Of a stretch of 16,568 nucleotides of DNA, positions 6,712 through 13,997 are shown in pieces (position 1 is the stretch's first letter; the number at the start of each line of letters is the position of its first letter). The position numbers and the translations under genes were made by a program. Under the pieces are notes generated by a model that did no database searches, was not told where the DNA came from, and worked only from the letters and a program-made list of their open reading frames with translations. The stretch comes from Pseudomonadota bacterium (lineage in GTDB: Bacteria > Pseudomonadota > Alphaproteobacteria > Sphingomonadales > Sphingomonadaceae), in assembly GCA_023416515.1 (NCBI GenBank), contig JAEZHP010000048.1, forward strand, positions 1 through 16,568, read 5' to 3'.

Positions 6712-7983
6712 TTACTCCGCCGCTTGGGCCAAATGCCACTCCGGCGGCTGTTCGAGGCCGCGCAGGCGCTTCTCCTCCTCGAACAGATAATCGCGGACCA
6801 TCGGCACCGCGTCGCGGCGCTTCACATATTGGAGCTGCCAGTTGACCAGGCTGCCGTGGATGAAGCTGCTCTCGGCGCCGGCAAGGTAGAATTGCCACAT
6901 CCGGTAGAAGCGCTCGTCGTAGAGCTCGACGATCTCCTCGCGCGCTGCGACCGTTCGCCTGTACCATTCCTCCAGGGTCAGGGCGTAGTGGTAGCGCACC
7001 GCCTCGACGTCGCTGACGATGAGCCGGTTCTTCTCCGCCTCGGTGACCAGCTCCGACAGGGCGGGGATGTAGCCGCCCGGGAAGATGTATTTGCGGGTGA
7101 ACTTGTCGGTCGTGCCCGGCTCGCCCATCCGCCCGCAGCAGTGCGACACCATCACCCCGTCGTCGGCGAGAAGCTCGCGGGTCTTCTGGAAGAAGCCCGG
7201 ATAATGGGGCTGCCCGAGATGCTCGATCAGGCCGACGCTGATGATCCGGTCGAACGGACCCTCGACGTCGCGATAGTCCATCAGCTCGAACTTGACCCGA
7301 TCGGCGACTCCCGCGGCCTCCGCCCGCTCCTTGCAGAAGGCGATCTGGTCGGGCGCCAGAGCGACCCCGAGCACATCGACGTCATAATGGCGGTGGAGGT
7401 AGAGCGCGAGGCCGCCCCAGCCGCAGCCGATGTCGAGAATGCGCATTCCAGGCTTGATGTGAAGCTTGGCCGCGAGATGCGCCTTCTTGTCGAGCTGCGC
7501 CTTCTCGAGACTGTCCTTGGGGTCGAGATAATAAGCGCAGGTGTACTGCCGGTCCTCGTCGAGGAAGAGCTCATAGAGCCGCCGGGTCATGTTGTAGGTA
7601 TGCTCGGCGTTGCGCCTCGACTTGGCCTTCCAATTGACGCTGTCGAGCTTCGCGGCGCTGGTCTCGACGACCTTTCGAAGCAGCCCCTTGGGCTTGAGCG
7701 CTTCCTCGCCGCTGCCCGCCGGAGCGTTGGAATGGACGAGCAGGATGAGGTCGCGGATGTCGCCCTCGATCACGTCCATCCGCCCGTCCATATAGACTTC
7801 GGCGGCGCCGACCTGCGGGTAGCGGACGATATGGGCGACGGCGCTCTTGTCGTTGATGCGGATCTTGACCGGGCTCTTGCCGGCGACCGGAGCGCCGTAG
7901 CGATATTCCTTGCCGTCATGGTCGACGACGATCAGCTCGCCCTGCTTCACCACGCGCGTCAACAGCTTGTCGAGCAACCACAT
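6712..7983 (-). CDS. cfa: Cyclopropane-fatty-acyl-phospholipid synthase
   Basis: The enzyme adds a methylene group from SAM across double bonds of membrane phospholipid acyl chains, typically in stationary phase or stress. The 423-residue product has a variable N-terminal lipid-binding region (1-125) and a methyltransferase core. Motif I is LDIGCGWGGLALYL (183-196). The bicarbonate-binding residues of the E. coli enzyme have clear counterparts: Cys149 in YTCAYY, Glu254 in LIEHLG, His281 in VSHCCG, and Tyr333 in YHYALTLEEW. KYIFPGGYIP (298-307) is a family block. ATG 7983 has GAGG 5 nt upstream; a longer frame to 8052 lacks family sequence and would span the likely promoter. It diverges from pdxH, and the C/D repeat unit follows its stop after 8 nt. 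Confidence 0.95.
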   Translation of the reverse strand: MWLLDKLLTRVVKQGELIVVDHDGKEYRYGAPVAGKSPVKIRINDKSAVAHIVRYPQVGAAEVYMDGRMDVIEGDIRDLILLVHSNAPAGSGEEALKPKGLLRKVVETSAAKLDSVNWKAKSRRNAEHTYNMTRRLYELFLDEDRQYTCAYYLDPKDSLEKAQLDKKAHLAAKLHIKPGMRILDIGCGWGGLALYLHRHYDVDVLGVALAPDQIAFCKERAEAAGVADRVKFELMDYRDVEGPFDRIISVGLIEHLGQPHYPGFFQKTRELLADDGVMVSHCCGRMGEPGTTDKFTRKYIFPGGYIPALSELVTEAEKNRLIVSDVEAVRYHYALTLEEWYRRTVAAREEIVELYDERFYRMWQFYLAGAESSFIHGSLVNWQLQYVKRRDAVPMVRDYLFEEEKRLRGLEQPPEWHLAQAAE

Positions 7984-8040
7984 ACCCGCCTCAGCTCCTC
8001 TCCAAAGCGCGGCCGTTCGTCCCGGTCCGCAGGCCGCGAC

Positions 8041-8068
8041 AGGATAGGCCATCGCCGCTCAAGTGCAA
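8041..8068 (-). promoter_or_regulatory. Candidate sigma-70 promoter for the CFA synthase gene
   Basis: On the minus strand TTGCAC (8063-8068) is followed after 16 nt by TATCCT (8041-8046). Both hexamers are close to consensus and the -10 lies 57 nt before the ATG at 7983. It would place transcription start near 8034. It sits in the 132-nt divergent gap with pdxH. No equally good pair was seen for pdxH. Confidence 0.5.
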
Positions 8069-8115
8069 CATGGCCCGGCTCGACCCAGGGCGGCACGCAC
8101 GCTAGACGCAGGCCC

Positions 8116-8691
8116 ATGACCGATCCCCTCGCCCTGTTCGACGAATGGCTCGCCGAAGCGCGGGCCAGCGAGCCGAATGATCCCGAAGCGATGGCGGTGG
8201 CGACGGTGGGGGAGGGCGGCCGGCCCTCCGTCAGGATGGTGCTCTTGAAGGGGCACGGAGCCGGCGGCTTCGTCTTCTACACCAACCAGCAAAGCCGGAA
8301 GGGCGAGGAGCTCGCGGCCAATCCCAGCGCGGCCTTGCTGTTCCACTGGAAATCGCTCCGCCGCCAGGTCCGGATCGAGGGCAGGGTGGTTCCGGTCGAA
8401 GCGGCCGAGGCGGACTCCTATTTCGCCACCCGCGGCCGCGACAGCCAGCTTGGTGCCTGGGCCTCCCAACAGTCGCGTCCGCTCGCCAGCCGCGCGGAGT
8501 TCGAGGCCCGCTACGAGGAGATGCGCGCCCGTTTCGAGGGCGATGACGTTCCCCGCCCGCCGCACTGGTCGGGCTATCGTGTCACCCCCGAACGCATCGA
8601 GTTCTGGAACGACCGCGCCCATCGCCTGCACGAGCGCCGCCTGTTCGTCCGTGACGGTTCCGGCTGGAGCGAGGGCCTGCTCTACCCATGA
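8116..8691 (+). CDS. pdxH: Pyridoxamine 5'-phosphate oxidase
   Basis: PdxH is an FMN-dependent cytoplasmic dimer that oxidises pyridoxine or pyridoxamine phosphate to pyridoxal phosphate. The 191-residue product lacks most of the flexible N-terminal extension of the 218-residue E. coli enzyme, a common alphaproteobacterial length. FMN-binding blocks PSVRMVLLK (37-45), FYTNQQSRKGEEL (54-66) and RRQVRIEG (82-89) are present. The C-terminal signature PRPPHWSGYRVTPERIEFW (146-164) continues to RLHER (170-174). The start is ATG 8116, with only a weak AGG 3 nt upstream. The stop overlaps the next gene's start (ATGA at 8688-8691), so pdxH, the cation transporter and phzF form one operon. Confidence 0.96.
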   Translation: MTDPLALFDEWLAEARASEPNDPEAMAVATVGEGGRPSVRMVLLKGHGAGGFVFYTNQQSRKGEELAANPSAALLFHWKSLRRQVRIEGRVVPVEAAEADSYFATRGRDSQLGAWASQQSRPLASRAEFEARYEEMRARFEGDDVPRPPHWSGYRVTPERIEFWNDRAHRLHERRLFVRDGSGWSEGLLYP

Positions 8692-9626
8692 GCGAGGCCT
8701 CGACACGGGCAAGCGCGACGCGCAACGCGGCGCTCGCAAGCGTCGCCACCGCGCTCTTCCTTCTTGGCCTGAAGGCCTGGGCCACCGCCGCGACCGGATC
8801 GGTGGCGATGCTCGGCTCGCTGATCGACAGCGGCCTCGATCTCATCGCCTCGCTGGTCACCTTGTGGGCGGTGCGGATCGCCGCCGAGCCCGCCGACCAC
8901 GACCACCGCTTCGGCCACGGCAAGGCGGAGGCGCTCGCGGCCCTGTTCCAGGTCGGCTTGATCGCGGTCTCGGCGATCGGGATCGCCTGGCGCGCAATCC
9001 AGCGGCTGATCGCGGGAGCGGCGCCCACCGATGTCGAATATGGCATCGGGGTCAGCATCGCCGCGATCGTCGCGACCCTCGCGCTCACCACCTACCAGCG
9101 CAGCGTCATCCGCCGAACCGGCTCGGTCGCGATCAGCGCCGACAACGTCCATTATCAGTCGGACCTCCTGCTCAACGGCGCGGTCATCGCGGCGCTTGTG
9201 CTGGAACGCTATGTCGGCCTCGCCGGCGCCGATCCGCTGTTCGGGATCCTCATCGCCGCCTGGCTCGCGTTCGGCGGCTTCCGCGCCTCCCGCGAAGCGA
9301 TCAACCAGCTGATGGACCGCGAATGGCCCGAGGAGCGCCGCCGCGCCTTCGCCGCCGCGACCGACCATCCGGCCAACCGCGGCACCCACGACCTTCGCAC
9401 CCGAACCAGCGGCGCCCACGAATTCGCCCAGTTCCACATCCGCGTCCGTCCCGACATGACGGTGGTCGAGGCGCATCACGTGATGGACGAGATCGAGGCG
9501 AAGCTGGCGACCGAATTCCCCGGGGTCGAGGTGCTCATCCACGTCGATCCCGAGCACCAGATCGACGAGCCCGGCAACGCGCTCGTCGAGAAGAACGAGA
9601 TCCACGCCAGCGCGAGCGGAGACTGA
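8688..9626 (+). CDS. Cation diffusion facilitator transporter (FieF/YiiP-like)
   Basis: This is an inner-membrane antiporter that exports divalent metals (zinc, iron, manganese or similar) in exchange for protons. The 312-residue product has about six membrane segments and a cytosolic C-terminal domain. All site-A ligands of E. coli YiiP have counterparts two residues further on: Asp47 and Asp51 (SLIDSGLDLIAS), His155 and Asp159 (NVHYQSD). The DHDHRFGHGKAE loop gives Asp70, His73 and His77, matching YiiP site B. The C-terminal domain has QFHIRV, EAHHVMDEIE and IHVDPEH, the expected metal-binding pattern. The Asp-Asp/His-Asp set favours zinc or iron over copper, but the physiological metal is not settled. 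It overlaps pdxH by 4 nt and phzF starts 5 nt after it. Confidence 0.94.
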   Translation: MSEASTRASATRNAALASVATALFLLGLKAWATAATGSVAMLGSLIDSGLDLIASLVTLWAVRIAAEPADHDHRFGHGKAEALAALFQVGLIAVSAIGIAWRAIQRLIAGAAPTDVEYGIGVSIAAIVATLALTTYQRSVIRRTGSVAISADNVHYQSDLLLNGAVIAALVLERYVGLAGADPLFGILIAAWLAFGGFRASREAINQLMDREWPEERRRAFAAATDHPANRGTHDLRTRTSGAHEFAQFHIRVRPDMTVVEAHHVMDEIEAKLATEFPGVEVLIHVDPEHQIDEPGNALVEKNEIHASASGD

Positions 9627-9631
9627 AGATC

Positions 9632-10423
9632 ATGGAACTGCGCCTCGTCCAGGTCGACGCCTTCGCCGACCGCCCTTTCACCGGCAATCCGGCCGCGGTG
9701 ATGCCGCTCGACGAATGGCTGCCGGACGACACGCTCCAGGCGATCGCTCTCGAAAACAACCTCAGCGAAACCGCCTTCACCATTCCGGACCCGACCGGGG
9801 AGGCGGATTACGAGCTTCGCTGGTTCACTCCGGCGACCGAGGTCGTCCTGTGCGGCCACGCCACCTTGGCGAGCGGCCACGTCCTCATCGACAGCGCCCG
9901 CGAGACCGGCCGCATCCTTTTCCGCACCCGCAAGGCCGGAATGCTGGAGGTCGCCCGCGACGGCGACCGCTATGCGATGTCGCTTCCCAACTGGAAGCCG
10001 GAGCCCAAGCCGCTTCCGCGAATCCTCGCCGCGCTCGGAATCGACGCGGTCGAGACCCTCTGGCACCCGAACCGCTACGGCCTCGTGATCGTCGAGAATG
10101 AGGAGATCGTCCGAGCCGCCGATCCCGACATCGCCGCGCTCGCCGCGGAGGGGGACGTCCTCACCATCGTGAGCGCACGCGGCCGCGACACCGATTTCGT
10201 CAGCCGGGTCTTCGCGGCCGGCGCCGGAATTCCCGAGGACCCGGTCACCGGCTCGGCCCACGCCGTCGCGGCGCCCTACTGGGCCGAGAAGCTCGGCCGC
10301 GACGAGCTCACCGCCTATCAGGCAAGCAGGCGCGGCGGCCACCTCACTTGCCGGATCGAAGGCGACAGGGTCATCGTTGGCGGCCAGTGCGTCACCGTCC
10401 TCGAAGGCGTGATGCAGATCTAA
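9632..10423 (+). CDS. PhzF-family isomerase/epimerase-like protein
   Basis: The product has 263 residues and the duplicated diaminopimelate-epimerase-like fold typical of PhzF proteins. It shows VDAFADRPFTGNPAAV (8-23), the catalytic Glu46 in NNLSETAF (42-49), CGHAT (74-78, His76) and EDPVTGSAH (202-210, Asp203), which match Glu45, His74 and Asp208 of phenazine PhzF. No other phenazine genes are near, so it is a general PhzF-family member (YddE-like) with unknown substrate. ATG 9632 lies 5 nt after the transporter stop, with GGAG 10 nt upstream, so it is the third gene of the pdxH operon. The stop is followed by the large branched inverted repeat. Confidence 0.92.
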   Translation: MELRLVQVDAFADRPFTGNPAAVMPLDEWLPDDTLQAIALENNLSETAFTIPDPTGEADYELRWFTPATEVVLCGHATLASGHVLIDSARETGRILFRTRKAGMLEVARDGDRYAMSLPNWKPEPKPLPRILAALGIDAVETLWHPNRYGLVIVENEEIVRAADPDIAALAAEGDVLTIVSARGRDTDFVSRVFAAGAGIPEDPVTGSAHAVAAPYWAEKLGRDELTAYQASRRGGHLTCRIEGDRVIVGGQCVTVLEGVMQI

Positions 10424-10429
10424 GACCTA

Positions 10430-10573
10430 ATTCTCCCTGTCGCCGAAGGCGATGGGGAGGGGGACCATGCGAAGCATGGTGGAGGGGCCCGGCGCGAAAC
10501 TCGGACCGCCCCTCCACCCCTCGCTTCGCGAGCGGTCCCCCTCCCCATGAGGCTTCGCCTCACAGGGAGGATT
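10430..10573. repeat. Large branched inverted repeat between convergent genes
   Basis: About 140 bp fold into one imperfect cruciform. The stem blocks from outside in are CTCCCTGT (10433-10440) with ACAGGGAG (10562-10569), a perfect 14-bp block 10453-10466 with 10534-10547, and a perfect 11-bp block 10478-10488 with 10508-10518, around a 19-nt loop. Between blocks, each arm bears small side hairpins: GCC-GAA-GGC (10442-10450), ATGC-GAA-GCAT (10467-10477), a TCGC-TT-CGCGA type hairpin (about 10519-10533) and TGAGGC-TTC-GCCTCA (10548-10562). GAAG/CTTC loops recur. It fills the 155-nt gap between phzF and the cupredoxin gene. It resembles dispersed palindromic elements of alphaproteobacterial genomes and may end transcription in both directions. 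It contains no gene. Confidence 0.88.
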
Positions 10574-10578
10574 GTTCT

Positions 10579-10968
10579 CTACCGAACCAAAATCCGGCCC
10601 CGCATCCCGAGCGCGGTGTGGAAGGTATGGGTGCACCTCAGCCGATAATTGCCCGCTCGCGGCACCAGGGCGACGTCGACCGTGGTCCCGCCATGGACCT
10701 CGACCTCGCCGTCGACCACCTTCGCCCGGTCCGCCGGCCTGACCTGCGCCGCTCGAAAGAAGTCGCGCGCGGCGAAATTGTGGCCCCCGCCGCTGGCATT
10801 GTGGAGCCGAAGCACCACCGGCCGGCCGGCCGGAAGAACGATCTCCTCGGGGGTGAAGTCGAAGCTCGACAGGCTCACCGGAACGACGGTGGCGCCGGCC
10901 CACTGGTCCTGGGCCTGCGCCGGCCCGGTGAGTGCGGCCAACGCGATCAGCAACGCGAATTTACGCAT
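10579..10968 (-). CDS. Periplasmic cupredoxin-like (type I copper) protein
   Basis: The product has 129 residues. A signal peptide (1-20, MRKFALLIAL core, AQAQ end) leads to a single cupredoxin beta-sandwich. Likely copper ligands are His63 (GGGHNFAA) and the C-terminal loop Cys112, His117 and Met122 (RCTHTFHTALGM). Plastocyanin-type FTPEEIVLPAG and GHNFAARDFF segments support this. The loop spacing is C-x4-H-x4-M, one residue longer than azurin's C-x4-H-x3-M, and His114 is a competing ligand. The role would be periplasmic electron transfer or copper binding. ATG 10968 has a strong AAGGAGG 5 nt upstream, part of a small CCTTC/GAAGG inverted repeat that could hide it. It lies 48 nt downstream of the DUF885 gene on the same strand. 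Confidence 0.85.
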   Translation of the reverse strand: MRKFALLIALAALTGPAQAQDQWAGATVVPVSLSSFDFTPEEIVLPAGRPVVLRLHNASGGGHNFAARDFFRAAQVRPADRAKVVDGEVEVHGGTTVDVALVPRAGNYRLRCTHTFHTALGMRGRILVR

Positions 10969-11016
10969 CCGACCCTCCTTCCAGAAGGGCCTTCAGCTTA
11001 GCAAAATCGCGCCCTC

Positions 11017-12780
11017 TCAGCCAGCGGAAGGCGAGGCCTGGCCGCTCGTCGCCGCGATCCAGCGGTCGATCTCCGCCTCGAGCACGTCGAGCGGCACCGA
11101 TCCGTTGCGAAGCACCGCGTCGTGGAACTGGCGGATGTCGAAACGGTCGCCCAATGCCCGCTCGGCGCGCTGGCGAAGCTCGATGATCTTCAGCCGCCCG
11201 ATCATGTAGCCGAGTGCCTGGCCAGGCCAGCTGATGTAGCGATTGACCTCGGCATCGATATTGGCCGCCGACAGCGCCGTATTCTCGGTCATGAACGCGA
11301 CTGCTCGCGCCTTGTCCCAGCCCATCGCGTGGATCCCGGTGTCGACCACCAGCCGCGACGCCCGCCACATCTGGTAGGACAGTTCGCCCATGCGTTTCTC
11401 GGGCGTGTCGTAGATGCCCATCTCGCGCCCAAGGCTCTCGGCATAGAGGCCCCAGCCTTCGGTGAAGGCGGTGTAGCTGGTGAAGTTGCGGCGGAACGGC
11501 GCAAGCTCGAGCTCCTGCTGGAGCGCGATCTGCAGATGGTGGCCGGGCGCCGCCTCGTGAGCGCTCAGCGCGGGGATCTCCCACAAGGGCCGCTGGTCGA
11601 GCTTGGAGGTGTTGACGAAATAGGTGCCCGCGATCCCCGCCTCGGGAGAGCCGGAGCTGTAATAGGCCGTCGTGGTCCCCGGTGCGATCTCCGCCGGGAT
11701 TGGCCGCAACGTATAGGGCAGGCGCGGAAGCCGCCCGAACAGCCGCGGCAGGTGGCCGTCGATGATCCGGGTCACATAGGCGCTCTCGCGAAGCAGCTGC
11801 TCCGGGGTCGTCGCATAGTAACGCGGGTCGGTTCGAAGCGCCTGGATGAAGGCCTCGCGGGTCGGGTGGCCGGCCTCGCGCGCCACCTGGTCCATCTCGC
11901 CCCGGATCCGCTCGACCTCGCGCATTCCGATCGCGTGAATCTGCTGAGGGGTGAGGTCGGTGGTCGTGAAGCTGCGCGCGAGGAAGCGGTAATAGTCCGC
12001 CCCGCCGCGTTGAGCCGAAACGCTATCGGTGCGCGCGCAGTGCGGCAGATATTGGGTCCGGAAATACTCCGCGTGACGCCGATATTCCGGGTTCACCACG
12101 GTCGTGATCAGGGTTCGGGCGCGCTCCTGCATCGCGGTCCACTCCGCCGCCGGAATGGTCGCCGGCCGCTCGCGCGTGAACGGCGCGTAGAAGCGCGACT
12201 GGGTCACGTCCTGGGTGATCACGCCCGAGATCGTGCCCTCGTAATTGGTCAGCACCGAGCAGGGCAGGACATAGCCGCCGCGGACCGCATTGGCGGTGAT
12301 GTCGAGCGCCGCTCGGTTGAGCTGCGGATAGGCCGCGAGCCGGGCGAGATAGGATTCGAAGTCGGCTCGATTGCGCAGCGGCACGTCGTCGGCGAGGCCG
12401 GCGAATTCCTGGTGCCAGCCATAATAGGTGGTGAACAGCATGTCGCGCTGGGGGAATCGGTTGCCCTCGACCTGCTCGGCGAGGTCCCGGATCAGGATGG
12501 CTCGGTTGACCCGGTCCTCGTCGCTGAGCGTGCCTTCCGGGATCCGCTGGAGCCGCTCGAGAAAGGCCTGGGCCTCGCGGGCTCGGCGGTCGCGCGCCGC
12601 TGGGCTGATGTCGCGCAGCCGGCTGTCATAGTCGCGCACGCCGAGCCGCGTCGCCGACACTGGGTTCTCGCGGAGCAGCCACTGATAATGTTCCTGCATC
12701 AGCGCGTGGAGGTCGTCGGCGGGGGCGGCGGCGGCCGGCGCGGCGATGAGCAGCGAGGCGGCGATCAGGAATGCGCGCAA
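11017..12780 (-). CDS. Exported DUF885-family metallopeptidase-like protein
   Basis: The product has 587 residues. A signal peptide (1-19, MRAFLIAASLL, cut near AAAAP) indicates export. The DUF885 fold is all-helical. The zinc site is visible as HEAAPGHH (408-415) and, downstream, TEGWGLYAE with Glu441 as the probable third ligand. This HExxxGHH variant sets the family apart from classic HExxH peptidases. YYSSGSPEAG, EVNRYISWPGQALGYMIG and the RxxAExxLG region near the end are also family blocks. A peptidase role is assumed from the motif; the substrate is unknown. The TTG start at 12780 was chosen because GGAG lies 7 nt upstream and the signal peptide begins there. A frame extending to 12867 would add 29 unlikely residues. 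The cupredoxin gene follows after 48 nt. Confidence 0.92.
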   Translation of the reverse strand: MRAFLIAASLLIAAPAAAAPADDLHALMQEHYQWLLRENPVSATRLGVRDYDSRLRDISPAARDRRAREAQAFLERLQRIPEGTLSDEDRVNRAILIRDLAEQVEGNRFPQRDMLFTTYYGWHQEFAGLADDVPLRNRADFESYLARLAAYPQLNRAALDITANAVRGGYVLPCSVLTNYEGTISGVITQDVTQSRFYAPFTRERPATIPAAEWTAMQERARTLITTVVNPEYRRHAEYFRTQYLPHCARTDSVSAQRGGADYYRFLARSFTTTDLTPQQIHAIGMREVERIRGEMDQVAREAGHPTREAFIQALRTDPRYYATTPEQLLRESAYVTRIIDGHLPRLFGRLPRLPYTLRPIPAEIAPGTTTAYYSSGSPEAGIAGTYFVNTSKLDQRPLWEIPALSAHEAAPGHHLQIALQQELELAPFRRNFTSYTAFTEGWGLYAESLGREMGIYDTPEKRMGELSYQMWRASRLVVDTGIHAMGWDKARAVAFMTENTALSAANIDAEVNRYISWPGQALGYMIGRLKIIELRQRAERALGDRFDIRQFHDAVLRNGSVPLDVLEAEIDRWIAATSGQASPSAG

Positions 12781-12834
12781 GGCAGGTCTCCGGTGATGGG
12801 TCGCCCGGACCCTAGCGCCGCCTCCTGCCGCCGC

Positions 12835-12875
12835 AAAGCCATGGCTTTGGGCGCCGGCCCGGCCCATGCTATGCC
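12835..12875 (+). promoter_or_regulatory. Candidate promoter and palindrome upstream of the Ala/Lys-rich gene
   Basis: AAAGCCATGGCTTT (12835-12848) is a perfect 14-bp palindrome. It overlaps TTGGGC (12847-12852), which is followed after 17 nt by TATGCC (12870-12875), a fair -10. This would start transcription near 12883, just before the AAAGGAG site of the gene at 12897. The overlap of palindrome and -35 would suit a repressor, but none is known. Confidence 0.35.
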
Positions 12876-12896
12876 CCAGCTGAAAGGAGCCCTCGA

Positions 12897-13280
12897 ATGG
12901 CCGACAAGAAGAAAAAGAAGAATGCCGCCAAGGCTCCGAAGGAGATCGCCGGAATCAAGATTCCAAAGCCGCTGCGCGAGCCCGCGGCGCAGATCCTGAA
13001 GGCGGTTCAGAGCCCGGTCTTCGCCGACGTTGCCGCCGCCGCCCTGCTCAGCGCCGCAGCGGCGCTTCAGGAGAATAAGAAGGGCGCATCCTCCTCGAAC
13101 GAACCTGGCGCGCCGCGGACCGGCAAGAGCAAGGCCGTCGCCGCCACGACCGCCGGAGCGCTCGGAGCGATGCTCGCGACTAAGGCGATCGAAGGAGTCA
13201 GCAAGCTCGCCGCCGAGAAGGCGCAGGCAGGCAATGGCGCCACCCCCGCGGGAAGCGGCAGGGCGAAGAAGAAAAGCTAG
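12897..13280 (+). CDS. Small Ala/Lys-rich protein of unknown function
   Basis: The product has 127 residues and was not recognised as a named family. It begins with a poly-lysine stretch (ADKKKKKNAAK). KIPKPLREPAAQILKAVQSPVF (about 21-42) then forms a likely amphipathic helix, followed by two Ala-rich hydrophobic segments (VAAAALLSAAAAL, 45-57, and TTAGALGAMLATKAIEGV, about 84-101) and a basic end (GRAKKKS). It may be a membrane-surface or nucleic-acid-associated protein; the composition alone cannot decide. There is no signal peptide. ATG 12897 has a strong AAAGGAG 7 nt upstream. It diverges from the DUF885 gene and converges on the next gene with a 4-nt gap. Coding is supported by the start site, clean frame and compositional pattern. 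Confidence 0.75.
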   Translation: MADKKKKKNAAKAPKEIAGIKIPKPLREPAAQILKAVQSPVFADVAAAALLSAAAALQENKKGASSSNEPGAPRTGKSKAVAATTAGALGAMLATKAIEGVSKLAAEKAQAGNGATPAGSGRAKKKS

Positions 13281-13284
13281 AGGC

Positions 13285-13494
13285 TCAGGCTGGCCGGCTG
13301 TGCGCGGGCGGGGTGAAGCTACGCGGAATCACCACCGGCCGATATTCGCTGAAGTGGCCGGTGCGATATTCCTCGATCTGCTGGCGGTAGAGCTCGGCGA
13401 GTTCGCGATGCGCCTCGCGCGCGGCTCCGGTATCCGCATGCTCCGCGCGAACGCGCTCGATCTGTTCGCGGTGCAGATAGTAATTGAGGTCCAT
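13285..13494 (-). CDS. Small hypothetical protein (69 aa)
   Basis: The product begins MDLNYYLHREQIERVRAEHA and is helical, charged and rich in His, Tyr, Arg and Glu (AHRELAELYRQQIEEY), ending in VVIPRSFTPPAHSRPA. It looks like a short cytosolic helical-hairpin protein of a type often seen in sphingomonads, with no known function. ATG 13494 was preferred to ATG 13506 (MELGMDL) because GGAG lies 6 nt upstream of the former, while no Shine-Dalgarno precedes the latter. It converges on the Ala/Lys-rich gene. Confidence 0.75.
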   Translation of the reverse strand: MDLNYYLHREQIERVRAEHADTGAAREAHRELAELYRQQIEEYRTGHFSEYRPVVIPRSFTPPAHSRPA

Positions 13495-13593
13495 TCCGAG
13501 CTCCATCGACGAACGAGCGTGACGCGCTTCCCTTATCCCTGTTGAGCGCCGCGGGGCGGACTCCCCACAACGGGACTCGGCTTACCACAATCG

Positions 13594-13615
13594 CGCCGCA
13601 ATCGCCATTGCGGCG
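13594..13615 (-). terminator. Hairpin downstream of the small lipoprotein gene
   Basis: CGCCGCAAT (13594-13602) and ATTGCGGCG (13607-13615) form a perfect 9-bp stem with a 4-nt loop, 16 nt past the lipoprotein stop on the minus strand. There is no U-run after it, so it may be a weak or Rho-assisted terminator, or an RNA-stabilising stem. The rest of the 137-nt gap 13495-13631 shows nothing else. Confidence 0.4.
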
Positions 13616-13631
13616 ATCCGCAGGTCCGGGC

Positions 13632-13931
13632 TCAGCCGCTCCGCTGCTGCGGCGGGACGATCGCCTCTGCGGCGCATTGCTGGGCGGCAGCGCTGTCTTC
13701 CGGGGTCGGCCGGTAGGAGCGCAGCTCCGCCGCGCTCTTGCCCTCCATCAGCCGGTCGATCGAGCAATTGCACAGCCGGGTCGCGTCGAGCCCCTGCGGA
13801 AGCCCGCCGGTCCGTGCCTGCTGGACGCAGGCGCCGACCGCGGTCTCCCGCCAACGCTGCCGGAACTGGTCTTCCGACTGGCATCCGGGAAGCATCGCAG
13901 CGAGCAGGACCAGGCTGAGCATCGAACGCAT
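13632..13931 (-). CDS. Small predicted lipoprotein
   Basis: The product has 99 residues. A lipoprotein signal peptide (MRSMLSLVLLAAMLPGC) has a clear lipobox LPGC with lipidation Cys17. The mature part is short and polar, with four further cysteines (ACVQQ, LCNCS, QCAAE) that could form two disulfides, and the sequence ATRLCNCSIDRLMEG. The family is not recognised. ATG 13931 has AAAGGAG 6 nt upstream; a TTG two codons earlier overlaps that site. It diverges from the TMEM175-like gene with a 66-nt gap. Confidence 0.82.
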   Translation of the reverse strand: MRSMLSLVLLAAMLPGCQSEDQFRQRWRETAVGACVQQARTGGLPQGLDATRLCNCSIDRLMEGKSAAELRSYRPTPEDSAAAQQCAAEAIVPPQQRSG

Positions 13932-13997
13932 CCGCAACTCCTTTCAGGCGAAAGGGAACGGCACGGCGGGCGAGCGGTTCCGGTCCACGGAGACTGA

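Noticed and set aside
6664..8691. A 675-codon plus-strand frame spanning the CFA synthase and pdxH
   Set aside because: Only its last 191 codons (pdxH, from 8116) show family sequence; the rest is antisense to the CFA synthase gene.
8450..9631. Upstream extension of the PhzF frame through pdxH and the transporter gene
   Set aside because: The extension is Arg/Pro-rich out-of-frame translation; PhzF homology starts at ATG 9632.
9632..10423. Phenazine biosynthesis cluster
   Set aside because: Only the PhzF-family gene is present, and PhzF-like proteins are widespread outside phenazine pathways.
10427..10903. Minus-strand frame crossing the large inverted repeat
   Set aside because: Its C-terminus is repeat sequence and it overlaps the cupredoxin gene in another frame; no domain is visible.
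11122..12999. A 625-codon plus-strand frame across the DUF885 gene
   Set aside because: It is antisense to a gene with signal peptide and zinc motif, and has biased composition without recognisable domains.
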